DNA from: Prevotella sp. P3-122
GTDB lineage: Bacteria > Bacteroidota > Bacteroidia > Bacteroidales > Bacteroidaceae
DNA: 64,000 nt
Reading direction: 5' to 3'
NCBI RefSeq assembly: GCF_002251365.1
Contig: NZ_NPJH01000041.1
Location: forward strand, 62,001 to 126,000
The translations under genes and the position numbers were made by a program. The notes below the pieces were generated by a model. That model saw nothing but the letters and a program-made list of their open reading frames with translations, did no database searches and was not told the origin of the DNA. This document shows, piece by piece, positions 1 to 9,435 of the stretch; positions within the stretch are counted from its first letter, which is position 1, and every line of letters starts with the position of its first letter.

Positions 1-1180
1 CGGCCGCAAGTGTCATGGCATGCGTGGAGCCGCTGTCGAAGGTGGCTATTCGCTGCGCCTTGTCCATGCCGAAAGTAGTTGAGAACAGCGACCCGTAGTC
101 GTAGTTGTTGAGGTCGAGGAGGCCGCGCTTGCGGTCGAGCTGCTTGCCCACGTCGTAGCTGCTGTAGAGCTTGCGTCCGTCCTTGAGCGATGCTATGGCC
201 AGTGCGGCAATCTCGTCCATCGGCAGGTTGAGGTATTTCCAGTTGTGCCCGTCGTATGTGTGGCGGTCATACTCCACCTCGTATGTTTTGTGGAACGGTC
301 GCCTTGGGTCGTTCATCACCATGATGAATGTACCGTTGACAGGTCCGCCCACCGTCTCGCGGAAGAACTCCATGGGTGTATATTTCCTTGGCTCGCCAAC
401 GGCTTTTCCGTTCTTGTCCTTGAATACGTATGTGAACTCGCTGACAGGCTGGCCTAGCGTCAGGCAGAGCATGTTGTATACCGTTGTGAGCATCTGTGTC
501 TTGCGTTCGGCTATGGCCTTGCCATTCTTGCCCTTGGCAACCATGTCGCGCAGCTCCAGTCCGAACTCACGCAGCTTGCTTGCCACCAGTCTTGACATTC
601 GTGAGGTGTTTTCCGCCGAGTAGGTCTCAGGCATCACGCTCTTGGGTACCAGTCCGTACTTGTCGGCAAGGTCGGCAACGCCGCAGAATGTTCCACCGTC
701 GCCAATGGGACTCTTGAAGAAGAACTGCACGCGTGGGTCATCAATGGGCTTCGACGCACAGTCGATGACACCCTGAAGCATGAGGTTGGCCTTCTCCAGC
801 TGGTCATAGAAGAACAGGTAGTCGTGCGAGAATTCCACGTTTAGCGAGTCGCCATGCTCCTTGGCAAAGTTCGCCCTGAGAACGTTGAAGCCCGAGAACA
901 TCCAGCAGCGCCCGCTGCTCTTTTGGTCGGCGATGCTCTGGCTGGCAGTCTCTACGGAGAAATGCGTGTCCACGGCACCCTGGTTGGCATGGTTCTTGGC
1001 AAGGTCGTCAATGCTGTTTGCTGCTATGGCGTTGAAGAGAGCTTTGCCCGCCGTATTGCCAGCCTCTACTTTCCTGATATCATCGAGCATCTGCTGCGAG
1101 ATGCCCCCGTTTCTTGTCTGCGCCCCCATATTGAGCGCAACGCTCATGCTGAGAGCTAAAATAGTTGTTCTGTGGTTCAT
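1..1180 (-). CDS. Secreted C1B-family aminopeptidase (bleomycin hydrolase / PepC-like), C-terminus outside window
   Basis: This gene is open to the window edge, so its 3' end is missing; 393 codons are visible from the ATG at 1178-1180. Residues 1-20 (MNHRTTILALSMSVALNMGA) look like a signal peptide, so the enzyme probably acts in the periplasm or at the surface. The papain-like active-site segment QKSSGRCWMFSGFNVLR supplies the oxyanion Gln and the nucleophilic Cys. The catalytic His context (STHAMTL) is just visible at the window edge, and the Asn lies beyond it. In this family the enzyme is a cysteine aminopeptidase related to bleomycin hydrolase. It is transcribed divergently from dxs. 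The product family is confident; the exact substrate is not inferable. Confidence 0.88.
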   Translation of the reverse strand, partial: MNHRTTILALSMSVALNMGAQTRNGGISQQMLDDIRKVEAGNTAGKALFNAIAANSIDDLAKNHANQGAVDTHFSVETASQSIADQKSSGRCWMFSGFNVLRANFAKEHGDSLNVEFSHDYLFFYDQLEKANLMLQGVIDCASKPIDDPRVQFFFKSPIGDGGTFCGVADLADKYGLVPKSVMPETYSAENTSRMSRLVASKLREFGLELRDMVAKGKNGKAIAERKTQMLTTVYNMLCLTLGQPVSEFTYVFKDKNGKAVGEPRKYTPMEFFRETVGGPVNGTFIMVMNDPRRPFHKTYEVEYDRHTYDGHNWKYLNLPMDEIAALAIASLKDGRKLYSSYDVGKQLDRKRGLLDLNNYDYGSLFSTTFGMDKAQRIATFDSGSTHAMTLAA

Positions 1181-1219
1181 TGTTGTAATTAAAGATTTGT
1201 TTTTTTATTCTCTATTCCG

Positions 1220-1251
1220 CAAAAATAGCAATAAATGGCGAGCCACGCAAT
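1220..1251 (-). promoter_or_regulatory. Bacteroidetes-type promoter for the C1B peptidase
   Basis: Read on the minus strand, TATTTTTG (1220-1227) matches TAnnTTTG. ATTG (1248-1251) sits 20 nt upstream as a near-match to the -33 TTTG. The start codon is about 40 nt downstream. Confidence 0.55.
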
Positions 1252-1330
1252 TAAATTCTGGAAAAAAGACATTGGCAACGAAAAAAATATAAGGTACCAG
1301 TAGACGAGGAAAATAAAAAAAACAATTTCC

Positions 1331-1361
1331 TTTGCCACTAAATATATTTGCAGTATCTTTG
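1331..1361 (+). promoter_or_regulatory. Bacteroidetes-type promoter for dxs with 5' leader hairpin
   Basis: TTTG (1331-1334), a 19-nt spacer and TATCTTTG (1354-1361) exactly fit the Bacteroidetes housekeeping promoter. Transcription should begin near 1368. The predicted leader opens with a 6-bp hairpin (TTGGCT-ggc-AGCCAA, 1370-1384) and runs about 105 nt to dxs. Confidence 0.75.
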
Positions 1362-1475
1362 CCAAAGAATTGGCTGGCAGCCAAGGAAAACTTTACTCAA
1401 ATTCCTAACAGGAGGATAAATAAGAGAAAAAGGAGGAGCATTTCAAACCAACCATGCAAATGCTAACTTAAAGAG

Positions 1476-3356
1476 ATGACAGAAGAGAAATACGAGCTAT
1501 TGAGCAAGATAGATTATCCTGCCGACCTGAGGAAGCTGGACATCAATCAGCTGCCACAGCTCTGTGACGAGCTGAGGCAGGACATCATTGATGAGGTGTC
1601 GGTAAATCCCGGACACTTCGCCTCAAGCCTCGGCGTCGTGGAGATAACGGTGGCCTTGCACTATGTATTCAACACTCCCGATGACAGGATAGTGTGGGAC
1701 GTGGGGCATCAAGCTTATGGCCACAAAATACTGACCGGGCGGCGCAGGCAGTTCTGTACCAACCGCATGCTGCACGGCATCAGACCATTCCCGTCACCTG
1801 CCGAAAGCCCATACGACACTTTCCCGTGCGGACATGCGTCGAATTCTATTTCTGCAGCCCTTGGCATGGCAGTAGCGGCAAAAGTTGAGGGCAATGGCAG
1901 GCATGTGGCGGCAGTTATCGGTGACGGAGCCATGAGCGGTGGACTGGCCTTCGAGGGGCTGAACAACGTGTCGTCGACTCCCAACAACCTCCTCATAATC
2001 CTCAACGACAACGACATGTCCATTGACCGTGCTGTAGGCGGAATGGAGAAATACCTGCTCAATCTCGACACTAACGAGACATACAACAGGCTGCGCTTCA
2101 AGGCGTCGAGGTGGCTGCACTCTAAAGGCTACCTGAACGATAACCGCCGTAAGGGACTAATAAGGCTCAACAACGCCCTGAAGAGTGTGCTCAGTCATCA
2201 GCAGAACATCTTCGAAGGCATGAACATCAGGTACTTCGGACCGTTCGATGGACATGATGTCAAGGAAGTAGTAAGGGTTCTTAGGCAACTTAAGGACATG
2301 ACAGGCCCGAAGTTGCTACACCTGCATACCATCAAAGGAAAAGGATATAAACCCGCAGAGGAGAGTGCAACAGTATGGCACGCTCCTGGCAAATTCGATC
2401 CGAAGACGGGGGAGCGCATTGTGGACAGTTCTGATGGCAGACCACCGAAATATCAAGACGTATTCGGACATACTCTGTTGGAACTGGCTGAGAGAAACCC
2501 AAAGATAGTGGGCGTTACTCCTGCCATGCCTACGGGGTGCTCGATGAACATCATGATGAAAGCTATGCCCGACCGTACGTTCGATGTGGGAATTGCCGAG
2601 GGGCACGCCGTTACCTTCTCTGCTGGTATGGCGAAGGATGGCCTGATACCATTCTGCAACATATACAGTTCGTTCTCGCAGCGAGCTTACGACAACATCA
2701 TCCACGACATGGCGCTGCCAGGTTATCACGTGGTGCTCTGCCTCGACCGTGCAGGACTGGTGGGAAAGGACGGTCCTACTCACCATGGTGCTTTCGACAT
2801 GGCATTCCTCAGAGCAGTACCCAACCTGACGATAGCCTCGCCAATGGATGAGCATGAGCTGAGGAAAATGATGTATACGGCACAATTGTCAGACAAGGGA
2901 GGCTTTGTCATCAGATACCCAAGAGGACGTGGCGTGCACGCTGACTGGCGATGCGCACTTGAGGAACTTCCCGTAGGACGTGGACGCCTCATCAGCCCCG
3001 GCCGTCATGTGGCTGTTCTGACAATAGGTCCCATAGGCAACGACGTTGCTGACGTAATAGCCTCCATGGACGAGAAACCGGCACACTACGACATGAGGTT
3101 CCTGAAACCTATAGATGAACAACTGCTCAGGGAGGTTGCTGAGAACTATGAGAGAATAGTAACCGTAGAGGACGGAGTACGCAACGGAGGCCTCGGCTCG
3201 GCAGTGATGGAATGGCTGAACGACAACGGGTATCTGAAGCCTGTGACACGTCTCGGACTGCCCGACAAATTCGTAGAACATGGCACCATTGAGGAACTGA
3301 GAGAAATTGTCGGACTTGACAAGGAGAGTATAAGGAAAAGCTTGTTGAGGCATTAG
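1476..3356 (+). CDS. dxs: 1-deoxy-D-xylulose-5-phosphate synthase
   Basis: This enzyme condenses pyruvate with glyceraldehyde-3-phosphate to give DXP, the first step of the MEP isoprenoid pathway. At 626 residues it is typical of the family. Visible signatures are the thiamine-diphosphate segment GDGAMSGG followed by NDNDMS, the N-terminal [11 protein letters not shown] region, and the transketolase pyrimidine-domain Glu in DVGIAEGHA. The start is the ATG at 1476; an upstream ATG at 1454 opens only a five-codon ORF. A second MEP-pathway gene, ispF, lies 14 kb away at 17348. trkA follows 58 nt downstream on the same strand, so co-transcription is possible. Confidence 0.96.
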   Translation: MTEEKYELLSKIDYPADLRKLDINQLPQLCDELRQDIIDEVSVNPGHFASSLGVVEITVALHYVFNTPDDRIVWDVGHQAYGHKILTGRRRQFCTNRMLHGIRPFPSPAESPYDTFPCGHASNSISAALGMAVAAKVEGNGRHVAAVIGDGAMSGGLAFEGLNNVSSTPNNLLIILNDNDMSIDRAVGGMEKYLLNLDTNETYNRLRFKASRWLHSKGYLNDNRRKGLIRLNNALKSVLSHQQNIFEGMNIRYFGPFDGHDVKEVVRVLRQLKDMTGPKLLHLHTIKGKGYKPAEESATVWHAPGKFDPKTGERIVDSSDGRPPKYQDVFGHTLLELAERNPKIVGVTPAMPTGCSMNIMMKAMPDRTFDVGIAEGHAVTFSAGMAKDGLIPFCNIYSSFSQRAYDNIIHDMALPGYHVVLCLDRAGLVGKDGPTHHGAFDMAFLRAVPNLTIASPMDEHELRKMMYTAQLSDKGGFVIRYPRGRGVHADWRCALEELPVGRGRLISPGRHVAVLTIGPIGNDVADVIASMDEKPAHYDMRFLKPIDEQLLREVAENYERIVTVEDGVRNGGLGSAVMEWLNDNGYLKPVTRLGLPDKFVEHGTIEELREIVGLDKESIRKSLLRH

Positions 3357-3414
3357 AATAATTGGACAAATAACAAAGAAACTGCATAAGAAGCTTATAT
3401 ACCATAATGAACTT

Positions 3415-4758
3415 ATGAAGATAATCATCATAGGAGCATACGCTATAGGCACGCACCTGGCAAGGTTGCTGTCACGCAACAACGATGATATTACCATCAT
3501 AGATGATGATGGTGAACGGTTGGCGCAGATTGGCTCTGATTTTGACCTCATGACAATGGAGGCCTCTCCGTCGAGCATCAACACCCTGACGGATGCCGGG
3601 GTCGCGGCTGCCGACCTCTTTATCTCTGTCACGCCATCGCAGAGTCTGAACATCAACACCTGTATCATAGCACATGCGCTGGGAGCACGCAAGACCGTGG
3701 CCAAGATCAGCGATGCCGAGTTTACCGCCGAGGACAAGAAGGAGTTTTTCAAGCGGCTGGGCATTGATGAGCTGATATATCCCGAGATACTTGCAGCCAG
3801 AGACATTATCAGTGGACTGAAGATGTCGTGGGTACGACAGCGTTGGGATGTTCATGACGGGGCACTGGTGATGCTGGGAATAAAACTTCGTGAGGCATGC
3901 GAGATTCTGAACAAACCACTCAGAGAGATAAGCGGGCCAAACGACCCATACCATGTGGTGGCCATCAAGAGAGGAACAGACACTATCATACCTGGTGGAA
4001 ATGATAAACTGGAACTTTACGATTTGGCATACTTCATGACGACAAGGCAGTATATACCCTATATAAGGAAGATTGTGGGCAAGGAGCACTATGTCGACGT
4101 GAAGAATGTCATGGTGATGGGTGGCGGAACTACTGCGGTAAGAGCCGTGCAGACCATGCCCGAGTATATGGACGTTAAAGTCATAGAGATGAATCCTGAG
4201 CGTTGCGAGTATCTAAACGACATTCTCGACAACGACAAGACTCTCATCATAAACGGAGATGGGCGCGACATACCGTTGCTCACTGAGGAAGGCATCAAGA
4301 ACACACAGGCCTTCGTGGCGTTGACGGGCAATGCAGAGACAAACATCCTGGCATGCCTGACGGCAAAGAGACTCGGTGTGAGGAAGACTGTGGCCATGGT
4401 GGAGAACCTTGACTATGCGAGCATGGCAGAGAGCCTCGACATAGGAACCATCATCAACAAGAAGGCCATTGCGGCAAGCCGCATATACCAGATGATGCTC
4501 GATGCTGACGTGATGAACGTCACGTTCCTGATGTCGGCGAATGCCGATGTGGCCGAGTTCATACCCAAGGAAGGCTCAAAGGTAACCAGGAAACCTGTAA
4601 AGGATCTGGGACTGCCACCGGGAATGACTATAGGAGGACTTGTGAGGGACAACATCGGAATGCTGGTGTCGGGAAACACTCAGATACAGGCTGGAGACTC
4701 AGTTGTGGTATTCTGCCACGGACAGAACATGAAAAAGATAGAAAGGCTATTCAATTGA
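3415..4758 (+). CDS. trkA: Trk potassium uptake regulatory subunit TrkA
   Basis: This is a cytosolic NAD(H)-binding regulator of the TrkH potassium channel. The 447-residue protein has the classic duplicated layout. One Rossmann/RCK-N plus RCK-C half begins MKIIIIGAYAIGTHLARLL, and a second Rossmann half begins near residue 225 (NVMVMGGGTTAVRA). The first glycine motif is degenerate (GAYAIG), as is common in Bacteroidetes TrkA. Its TGA stop at 4756-4758 overlaps the trkH start codon, so the two are almost certainly translationally coupled. Confidence 0.94.
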   Translation: MKIIIIGAYAIGTHLARLLSRNNDDITIIDDDGERLAQIGSDFDLMTMEASPSSINTLTDAGVAAADLFISVTPSQSLNINTCIIAHALGARKTVAKISDAEFTAEDKKEFFKRLGIDELIYPEILAARDIISGLKMSWVRQRWDVHDGALVMLGIKLREACEILNKPLREISGPNDPYHVVAIKRGTDTIIPGGNDKLELYDLAYFMTTRQYIPYIRKIVGKEHYVDVKNVMVMGGGTTAVRAVQTMPEYMDVKVIEMNPERCEYLNDILDNDKTLIINGDGRDIPLLTEEGIKNTQAFVALTGNAETNILACLTAKRLGVRKTVAMVENLDYASMAESLDIGTIINKKAIAASRIYQMMLDADVMNVTFLMSANADVAEFIPKEGSKVTRKPVKDLGLPPGMTIGGLVRDNIGMLVSGNTQIQAGDSVVVFCHGQNMKKIERLFN

Positions 4759-6212
4759 TAAACACTAAGATTATATATAAAATCCTGGGCACCCTGCTCT
4801 TCATAGAGGTATCGCTCATGCTCTGGTGTCTCATCGTGGCGTTCTTCTACCATGAGGATGATGTGCCGGCATTCATTATTTCGATAATTGTGACGGCGCT
4901 GGGAGGAATAGTCCTGAAATACCTTGGGCATAATGCCGACAACAACCTATCCCGTCGCGACGCTTATTTTGTGGTGTCGTTAGCTTGGGTGGTATTCTCG
5001 CTCTTCGGCACCATGCCATATATCATTGGAGGCTACATCAGCAATTTCACTGATGCCTTCTTCGAGACGATGTCGGGCTTCTCTACCACGGGGGCAACGA
5101 TACTGAACGATGTCGAGGTGCTGCCTCACGGCATACTGTTCTGGCGCTCTCTCACCCAGTGGATAGGTGGATTGGGAATAGTGTTCTTTACCATAGCTCT
5201 TTTGCCGTCAATGGTTGGCGGCTCGACGAAAATCTTTGCCGCAGAGGCTACGGGACCCATAAGGACCAAGCTCCACCCGCGTCTGTCCATGAGCGCCAAG
5301 TGGCTGTGGGCGGTATACATCACCATCACCCTTGCCTGCATGGGCTGCTACCTGTTGTGCGGCATGGACTGGTATGAGGCCATTAATTTCGCCATGACGT
5401 CGGCGGCAACTGGAGGCTTTGCCATCTACAACGACAGCATACAACATTTCCACTCGCCCATGATGGAGTATGTCTCTACGTTTTTCTGTTTCATCTCCGG
5501 AGTGAGCTTCACCTTGCTTTACTTCTCGGCAGCTAAGCTGAAGTTCCGCGAGCTGTTCCGTAACACGGAGTTCCGCTTCTACTTCCTTTCAGTAGCCGTT
5601 TGTTCGCTCTGCATCATGTATACCCTGATGATGCAGTGCGGCTATGAGATGGAGAGAGCATTCCGCAGCGCACTCTTTCAGGTGGTGTCTTTCATAACTA
5701 CCACGGGCTATTTCAACGATGACGCCGGGGCATGGCCCCACCTCACGTGGGTAGTGCTGGCATTGTGCATGTTCTCTGGTGCCTGCTCCGGCTCAACGAG
5801 CGGAGGCTTCAAGAGCATACGCTTGGTGATGCTGCTGAAAATAGTGAGCAACGAGTTCCGGCAGATACTTCATCCCACCGCCGTGCTGCCTCTGAAAATC
5901 AATGCTATCAACGTGCCGCAGCAGAAAAGGGTGACCCTGCTGGCCTTCCTTGCCTGCTACTTGATGCTTGTTGCGGTGATGACATTCGTCATGGTGATGT
6001 TCGGCATCGAGGGTGCAGATGCGATAAGCATAACCTTCAGCAGCATCGGCAATGTCGGACCGGCCCTTGGAAGCTCCATTGGCCCCATCATGTCGTGGGA
6101 CGGACTGCCTGATGCAGCCAAGTGGCTAAGTGCAATCATGATGCTCATAGGACGTCTTGAGATATTCTCCGTTCTGATAATCTTCACTCCTGCCTTTTGG
6201 AAGGAAAACTGA
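4755..6212 (+). CDS. trkH: Trk potassium uptake channel subunit TrkH
   Basis: This is the integral membrane K+ channel subunit partnered with TrkA. The 485-residue protein has many hydrophobic segments. It carries the repeated selectivity-filter loops typical of the TrkH/Ktr superfamily, for example FSTTGATIL, TSAATGGFAIY, TTTGYFNDDA and SSIGNVGPALG. The only start that keeps the N-terminal membrane helix is TTG at 4755-4757, inside the trkA terminal TTGA. This is a 4-nt overlap with a non-ATG start. No other potassium transporter gene is nearby. Confidence 0.93.
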   Translation: MINTKIIYKILGTLLFIEVSLMLWCLIVAFFYHEDDVPAFIISIIVTALGGIVLKYLGHNADNNLSRRDAYFVVSLAWVVFSLFGTMPYIIGGYISNFTDAFFETMSGFSTTGATILNDVEVLPHGILFWRSLTQWIGGLGIVFFTIALLPSMVGGSTKIFAAEATGPIRTKLHPRLSMSAKWLWAVYITITLACMGCYLLCGMDWYEAINFAMTSAATGGFAIYNDSIQHFHSPMMEYVSTFFCFISGVSFTLLYFSAAKLKFRELFRNTEFRFYFLSVAVCSLCIMYTLMMQCGYEMERAFRSALFQVVSFITTTGYFNDDAGAWPHLTWVVLALCMFSGACSGSTSGGFKSIRLVMLLKIVSNEFRQILHPTAVLPLKINAINVPQQKRVTLLAFLACYLMLVAVMTFVMVMFGIEGADAISITFSSIGNVGPALGSSIGPIMSWDGLPDAAKWLSAIMMLIGRLEIFSVLIIFTPAFWKEN

Positions 6213-6299
6213 CGGTAGGGGAGAACTTGATGCGGAAGTCTTAATTTTTTTAATGTGGAAGATTAAGTGTAATTCATGATCTCTGCGTATTATATTAAT

Positions 6300-7265
6300 A
6301 TGAGACCATTAAAATTCAAAACATTACTTAAACAGACCATTTGGGGAGGCGACAGAATTCTGTCGCTCAAACATCTCGACTGCAACATTGAGAATGTGGG
6401 CGAGAGCTGGGAAATATCCGGTGTTGAGGGCAACGAGTCTGTAGTTGCCGAGGGTGAATATGAGGGTATGCCTCTCAACACACTGGTGGCCACTCTCAAG
6501 GATCAGCTCGTGGGAAAGGAAAACTATCAGCGTTTCGGCGACGAGTTCCCGTTGCTCGTAAAGTTTATAGATGCTCATAAGGACCTCTCCATACAGGTAC
6601 ATCCCAACGATGAGATTGCACGCAGGCATGGCAAGCCAAGGGGAAAGACGGAGATGTGGTATGTGCTCGAGCCCGAATCCACAGACACGTTCCTCTACAA
6701 CGGCCTTGCCGCAAGCATCACACCGCAGCAGTACGAGGCTATGGTTGATGATGGAACCATCACTCAGGCATTGGCCAGGCACACCGTCAGTGAGGGCGAT
6801 GTCTTCTTTATCCCCGCAGGCAGAATACATGCCATCGGCAAGGGGTGCCTTGTGGCGGAGATACAGCAGACCAGCGACGTCACCTACCGCATATACGACT
6901 TCAAGCGCAAGGACAAGGACGGCAACTACCGCCAGCTACATACCAAGGAGGCCATGGAGTGCATCGATTACAGCATAAGGAGCAACAACCGCATCACATA
7001 TGAGAAGCAAGAGAACAAGAGCATTGAGGTTGTGGACTGTCCGTACTTCAAGACCTCTGTCTGTGATGTCAATGGCAAGGCTCACTTTGACTATGCCGCC
7101 ATCGACAGCTTCGTCATCATCATTGCCACCAAGGGCAATGGCACCATCACCGATAGCGAGGGAAATAATATGCCATTAACTGCAGGAGAAACCATCCTGC
7201 TACCAGCAACAAACAAGTATATTGTTGCGGAGGGAAAAATGACTCTCATAGAGACACATGTGTGA
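6300..7265 (+). CDS. manA: Mannose-6-phosphate isomerase, class I
   Basis: This enzyme interconverts mannose-6-phosphate and fructose-6-phosphate, feeding GDP-mannose and glycan synthesis or mannose catabolism. The ATG at 6300 gives MRPLKFKTLLKQTIWGG, the usual N-terminus of short Bacteroidetes ManA proteins. An in-frame ATG at 6276 would only add eight unconserved residues. Zinc-site signatures are visible: QVHPND, KTEMWYV and the downstream FIPAGRIHAIG. Length is 321 residues. It is followed convergently by the DUF4435 gene, 15 nt away. Confidence 0.93.
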   Translation: MRPLKFKTLLKQTIWGGDRILSLKHLDCNIENVGESWEISGVEGNESVVAEGEYEGMPLNTLVATLKDQLVGKENYQRFGDEFPLLVKFIDAHKDLSIQVHPNDEIARRHGKPRGKTEMWYVLEPESTDTFLYNGLAASITPQQYEAMVDDGTITQALARHTVSEGDVFFIPAGRIHAIGKGCLVAEIQQTSDVTYRIYDFKRKDKDGNYRQLHTKEAMECIDYSIRSNNRITYEKQENKSIEVVDCPYFKTSVCDVNGKAHFDYAAIDSFVIIIATKGNGTITDSEGNNMPLTAGETILLPATNKYIVAEGKMTLIETHV

Positions 7266-7280
7266 GAGGCATTGCTAAGT

Positions 7281-8327
7281 TTAAGGGATGAGACTCTTAT
7301 CCTTGTCATCCTCGCCATTGGTTGTGGCTGCGAGTTTTTCAATGTAGCTGGCAATGTCGGCTCTAATCCTTGCGAGGACCTCAGAGCGCAGATATCCATA
7401 ATTCTTCTTCAGCATCATCGTCACATTGCCGATGCTGTTTGCATAGCACGACAGTTCGTTGCGGCATTGGGTGCCGTGTACGCTCTGCCGTGCTATTTCC
7501 TGTTGTCTTTCCTTAACCAGTATGGAGCACACGTTCTCAAGCATTGGTACCACAACCTTGTCGAAGAGATGATGCCCCTGTATATATAAATATGTGGTAT
7601 CTGCCGTAACCCCAAGCCGCTTTAGGTCTTCCTTCACGGCCAGATAGCTGTTCTTGGCATCAGGGTAACGTTTGCGCATCACGGCACATCGGCGGTCTAC
7701 TTTCCGTCGCAGGTTCTGCAGCAGCAAGTCGGCATTTCTTACGCTGAATTTACCAAGTTCAATGACCTTTAGGAAGTCTGTGATGCAGAATTCACCGTAA
7801 TGGTCGTGACGGTAGCACCATATACTCCAAACGAACAATGGGAAGATGGCCTTCGAGAAAAGCTGCATGTACTCATTCATGTCAAATATGGCGTGGTCAT
7901 TAAGCGTCACTCCCACGCACACGTCGTGGAGGGACGGAGCGAAGCATTGAAGGTTTTCTATGGCGTAGGCGTAAGTATGGAACACGTATGGATTGCTAAT
8001 TATCTTCTGCGATGTTGGTGATGCGCCCTGTATGAGATAGTCGTAGTCTGCGTCCACGCAGGCTATCATGTCACGTCCTACCCTTCCCTCGACGAGACTC
8101 ATCAATACAGCCTTCTTGCCACGGTCCAGATGGTCGTGACGCACGGGAAGCAGGACCTCGAAAAACATGCTCTCGTTCTCGAAGTTGCTGAGCACCGACC
8201 TCCAGAAGAAAATGTCGTCATAGCTCTCGACGTAAGCGACAACACGCCGCCTCGCCTTTTTCGAGGTAAGCCTGTTGGCAGCCTCTATATATGACGATGA
8301 TATTTGGTCGGAAAGCCTTTTTGACAT
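7281..8327 (-). CDS. DUF4435 (TOPRIM-like) protein, AriB-like candidate
   Basis: This 348-residue soluble protein has DUF4435 hallmarks. AYVESYDDIFFW (Glu34, Asp37/38) corresponds to the TOPRIM ExxD segment. CVDADYDYL (Asp92, Asp94) is the TOPRIM DxD segment. YAIENLQCF matches the family's conserved IEN motif. DUF4435 is the family of AriB, the TOPRIM nuclease effector of PARIS anti-phage systems. The gene lies 49 nt downstream of an ABC-type ATPase gene on the same strand, the same pairing as AriA-AriB. The C-terminus is charged and unconserved. Family assignment is good; a defence role is inference, and many Bacteroidetes DUF4435 genes are uncharacterised. Confidence 0.8.
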   Translation of the reverse strand: MSKRLSDQISSSYIEAANRLTSKKARRRVVAYVESYDDIFFWRSVLSNFENESMFFEVLLPVRHDHLDRGKKAVLMSLVEGRVGRDMIACVDADYDYLIQGASPTSQKIISNPYVFHTYAYAIENLQCFAPSLHDVCVGVTLNDHAIFDMNEYMQLFSKAIFPLFVWSIWCYRHDHYGEFCITDFLKVIELGKFSVRNADLLLQNLRRKVDRRCAVMRKRYPDAKNSYLAVKEDLKRLGVTADTTYLYIQGHHLFDKVVVPMLENVCSILVKERQQEIARQSVHGTQCRNELSCYANSIGNVTMMLKKNYGYLRSEVLARIRADIASYIEKLAATTNGEDDKDKSLIP

Positions 8328-8376
8328 AGCGGAAATAATATGTTTTTTGGGAGAGTTGTTCCAGTGTATAATGGCA

Positions 8377-9198
8377 TCACGCCTGGTCGGTGATGTCTGA
8401 AACCTCGGTGACGTTGTCCAGCCAGCCGTTCATTATTACGGCCGGACTGTGGGTGGTCAGTATAATCTGCACGTTGGGATTCAGCTCCATGATAAGGTCG
8501 ATGAGCTGTTTCTGCCACTCCACGTGCAGGCTCACCTCAGGCTCATCCATGAACAGCACGTAAGGGCAGTTGTCCTCTACGAGCACCGTGAGCAGTATTA
8601 CCAGCATCTGCTTTTCGCCGCTTGACAAAAGGTATGGCTGTAGCACCTCGCCAATCTGCGTAAACCTTATCTCGTTCTCCGTGCGGATAATCTTCTTGCC
8701 TGTATCTGCAAACAGATTGTCTACTATGTCCTGGAATTTCCTCTTGGGTTCGCTGAGACTCTGAGCCTTCAAGGCTGAGTCGGGGTCTCCCGACTGCAGA
8801 ACCTCGATAATTCGGTTGCCGACATTCACCTGATAGTCCAAATACTTTCGCTGCAACTGAAAGAGCTGCCAGTCAAGCTCGGTGGCCAGGCTGAGATCCA
8901 TCTTTGTGACAAGATCCAGATTGAGCAGTGGACGATCGAACGAGCGGATGAGGTCATACCTTATCCATCTGGCATCCTCGGGTACCACCTTCAGTCGTAC
9001 GCCCTTTAGCATGTGGCTCGGGAACTCTCCTCCCTGAGACAGCCCTTTCACCACCTTGTTCAGGATTGTGCTTTTGCCCACTCCGTTCACACCGCTGAGG
9101 ATATTCACTCTACGGTCAAGATTCCACACCACGTGCTTTTTGCCGCTCCACAGCGAGTCAATCTCTATTTGTTTGATATATTCGGCATATTTCTGCAT
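8377..9198 (-). CDS. ABC/AAA_21-type ATPase, AriA-like candidate partner of DUF4435 gene
   Basis: This is a 273-residue RecF/SMC/ABC-like ATPase. It has Walker A GVNGVGKST (36-44), signature SSGEKQ (192-197), Walker B YVLFMDEPE (213-221) and a switch His in TTHSP (His250). There are no membrane segments. The start chosen is the ATG at 9196-9198 (MQKYAEYIKQ). A longer reading begins at 9315 but crosses the promoter and has no conserved sequence. It is the first gene of a two-gene operon with the DUF4435 gene. The ATPase is compact, consistent with a minimal PARIS-like or Old-like sensor. Confidence 0.8.
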   Translation of the reverse strand: MQKYAEYIKQIEIDSLWSGKKHVVWNLDRRVNILSGVNGVGKSTILNKVVKGLSQGGEFPSHMLKGVRLKVVPEDARWIRYDLIRSFDRPLLNLDLVTKMDLSLATELDWQLFQLQRKYLDYQVNVGNRIIEVLQSGDPDSALKAQSLSEPKRKFQDIVDNLFADTGKKIIRTENEIRFTQIGEVLQPYLLSSGEKQMLVILLTVLVEDNCPYVLFMDEPEVSLHVEWQKQLIDLIMELNPNVQIILTTHSPAVIMNGWLDNVTEVSDITDQA

Positions 9199-9223
9199 AA
9201 GGCTCACATTGTTTACTTTCCTG

Positions 9224-9255
9224 CAAATATAGCGAATTAAGCCGAAAATAGCAAT
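9224..9255 (-). promoter_or_regulatory. Promoter of the ATPase-DUF4435 operon
   Basis: On the minus strand TATATTTG (9224-9231) fits TAnnTTTG, with ATTG (9252-9255) 20 nt upstream as a -33 near-match. Its position 26 nt before the ATG at 9198 supports that start. Confidence 0.55.
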
Positions 9256-9315
9256 CCTTTTGACTTTTTTTACAAAAAGCTCAGGCTGAGCATGGATGAA
9301 ACAGGAAAAAAGCAC

Positions 9316-9435
9316 TAACTTTGTGGCGTAAATGAAGCAGCTTGGGAGGTCAAAGGGCTGAGGGCTTAGGACTAAAGTTTGAGGCTATAGTAGAGAAGCC
9401 TCCTCAGACCTCATGTCTTAAAAATATACAGCAGT
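9316..9435 (+). promoter_or_regulatory. -7 box and leader of the M15 peptidase gene
   Basis: TAACTTTG (9316-9323) fits the Bacteroidetes -7 box, though no good -33 element is present. The leader contains a degenerate GGCTGAGGGCTTAGGACTAA tract like the repeat at 63683-63758, and a GAGGCT/AGCCTC inverted repeat near 9381-9403. Confidence 0.4.

Noticed and set aside
171..1292. Plus-strand ORFs over the first 1.3 kb
   Set aside because: They are shadows of the minus-strand C1B peptidase, whose frame is open to the window edge and carries the catalytic Cys motif; the plus-strand peptides have no family features.
9199..9315. N-terminal extension of the ATPase gene
   Set aside because: The added residues overlap a well-placed promoter and show no conserved sequence; the ATG at 9198 gives the canonical ATPase start.
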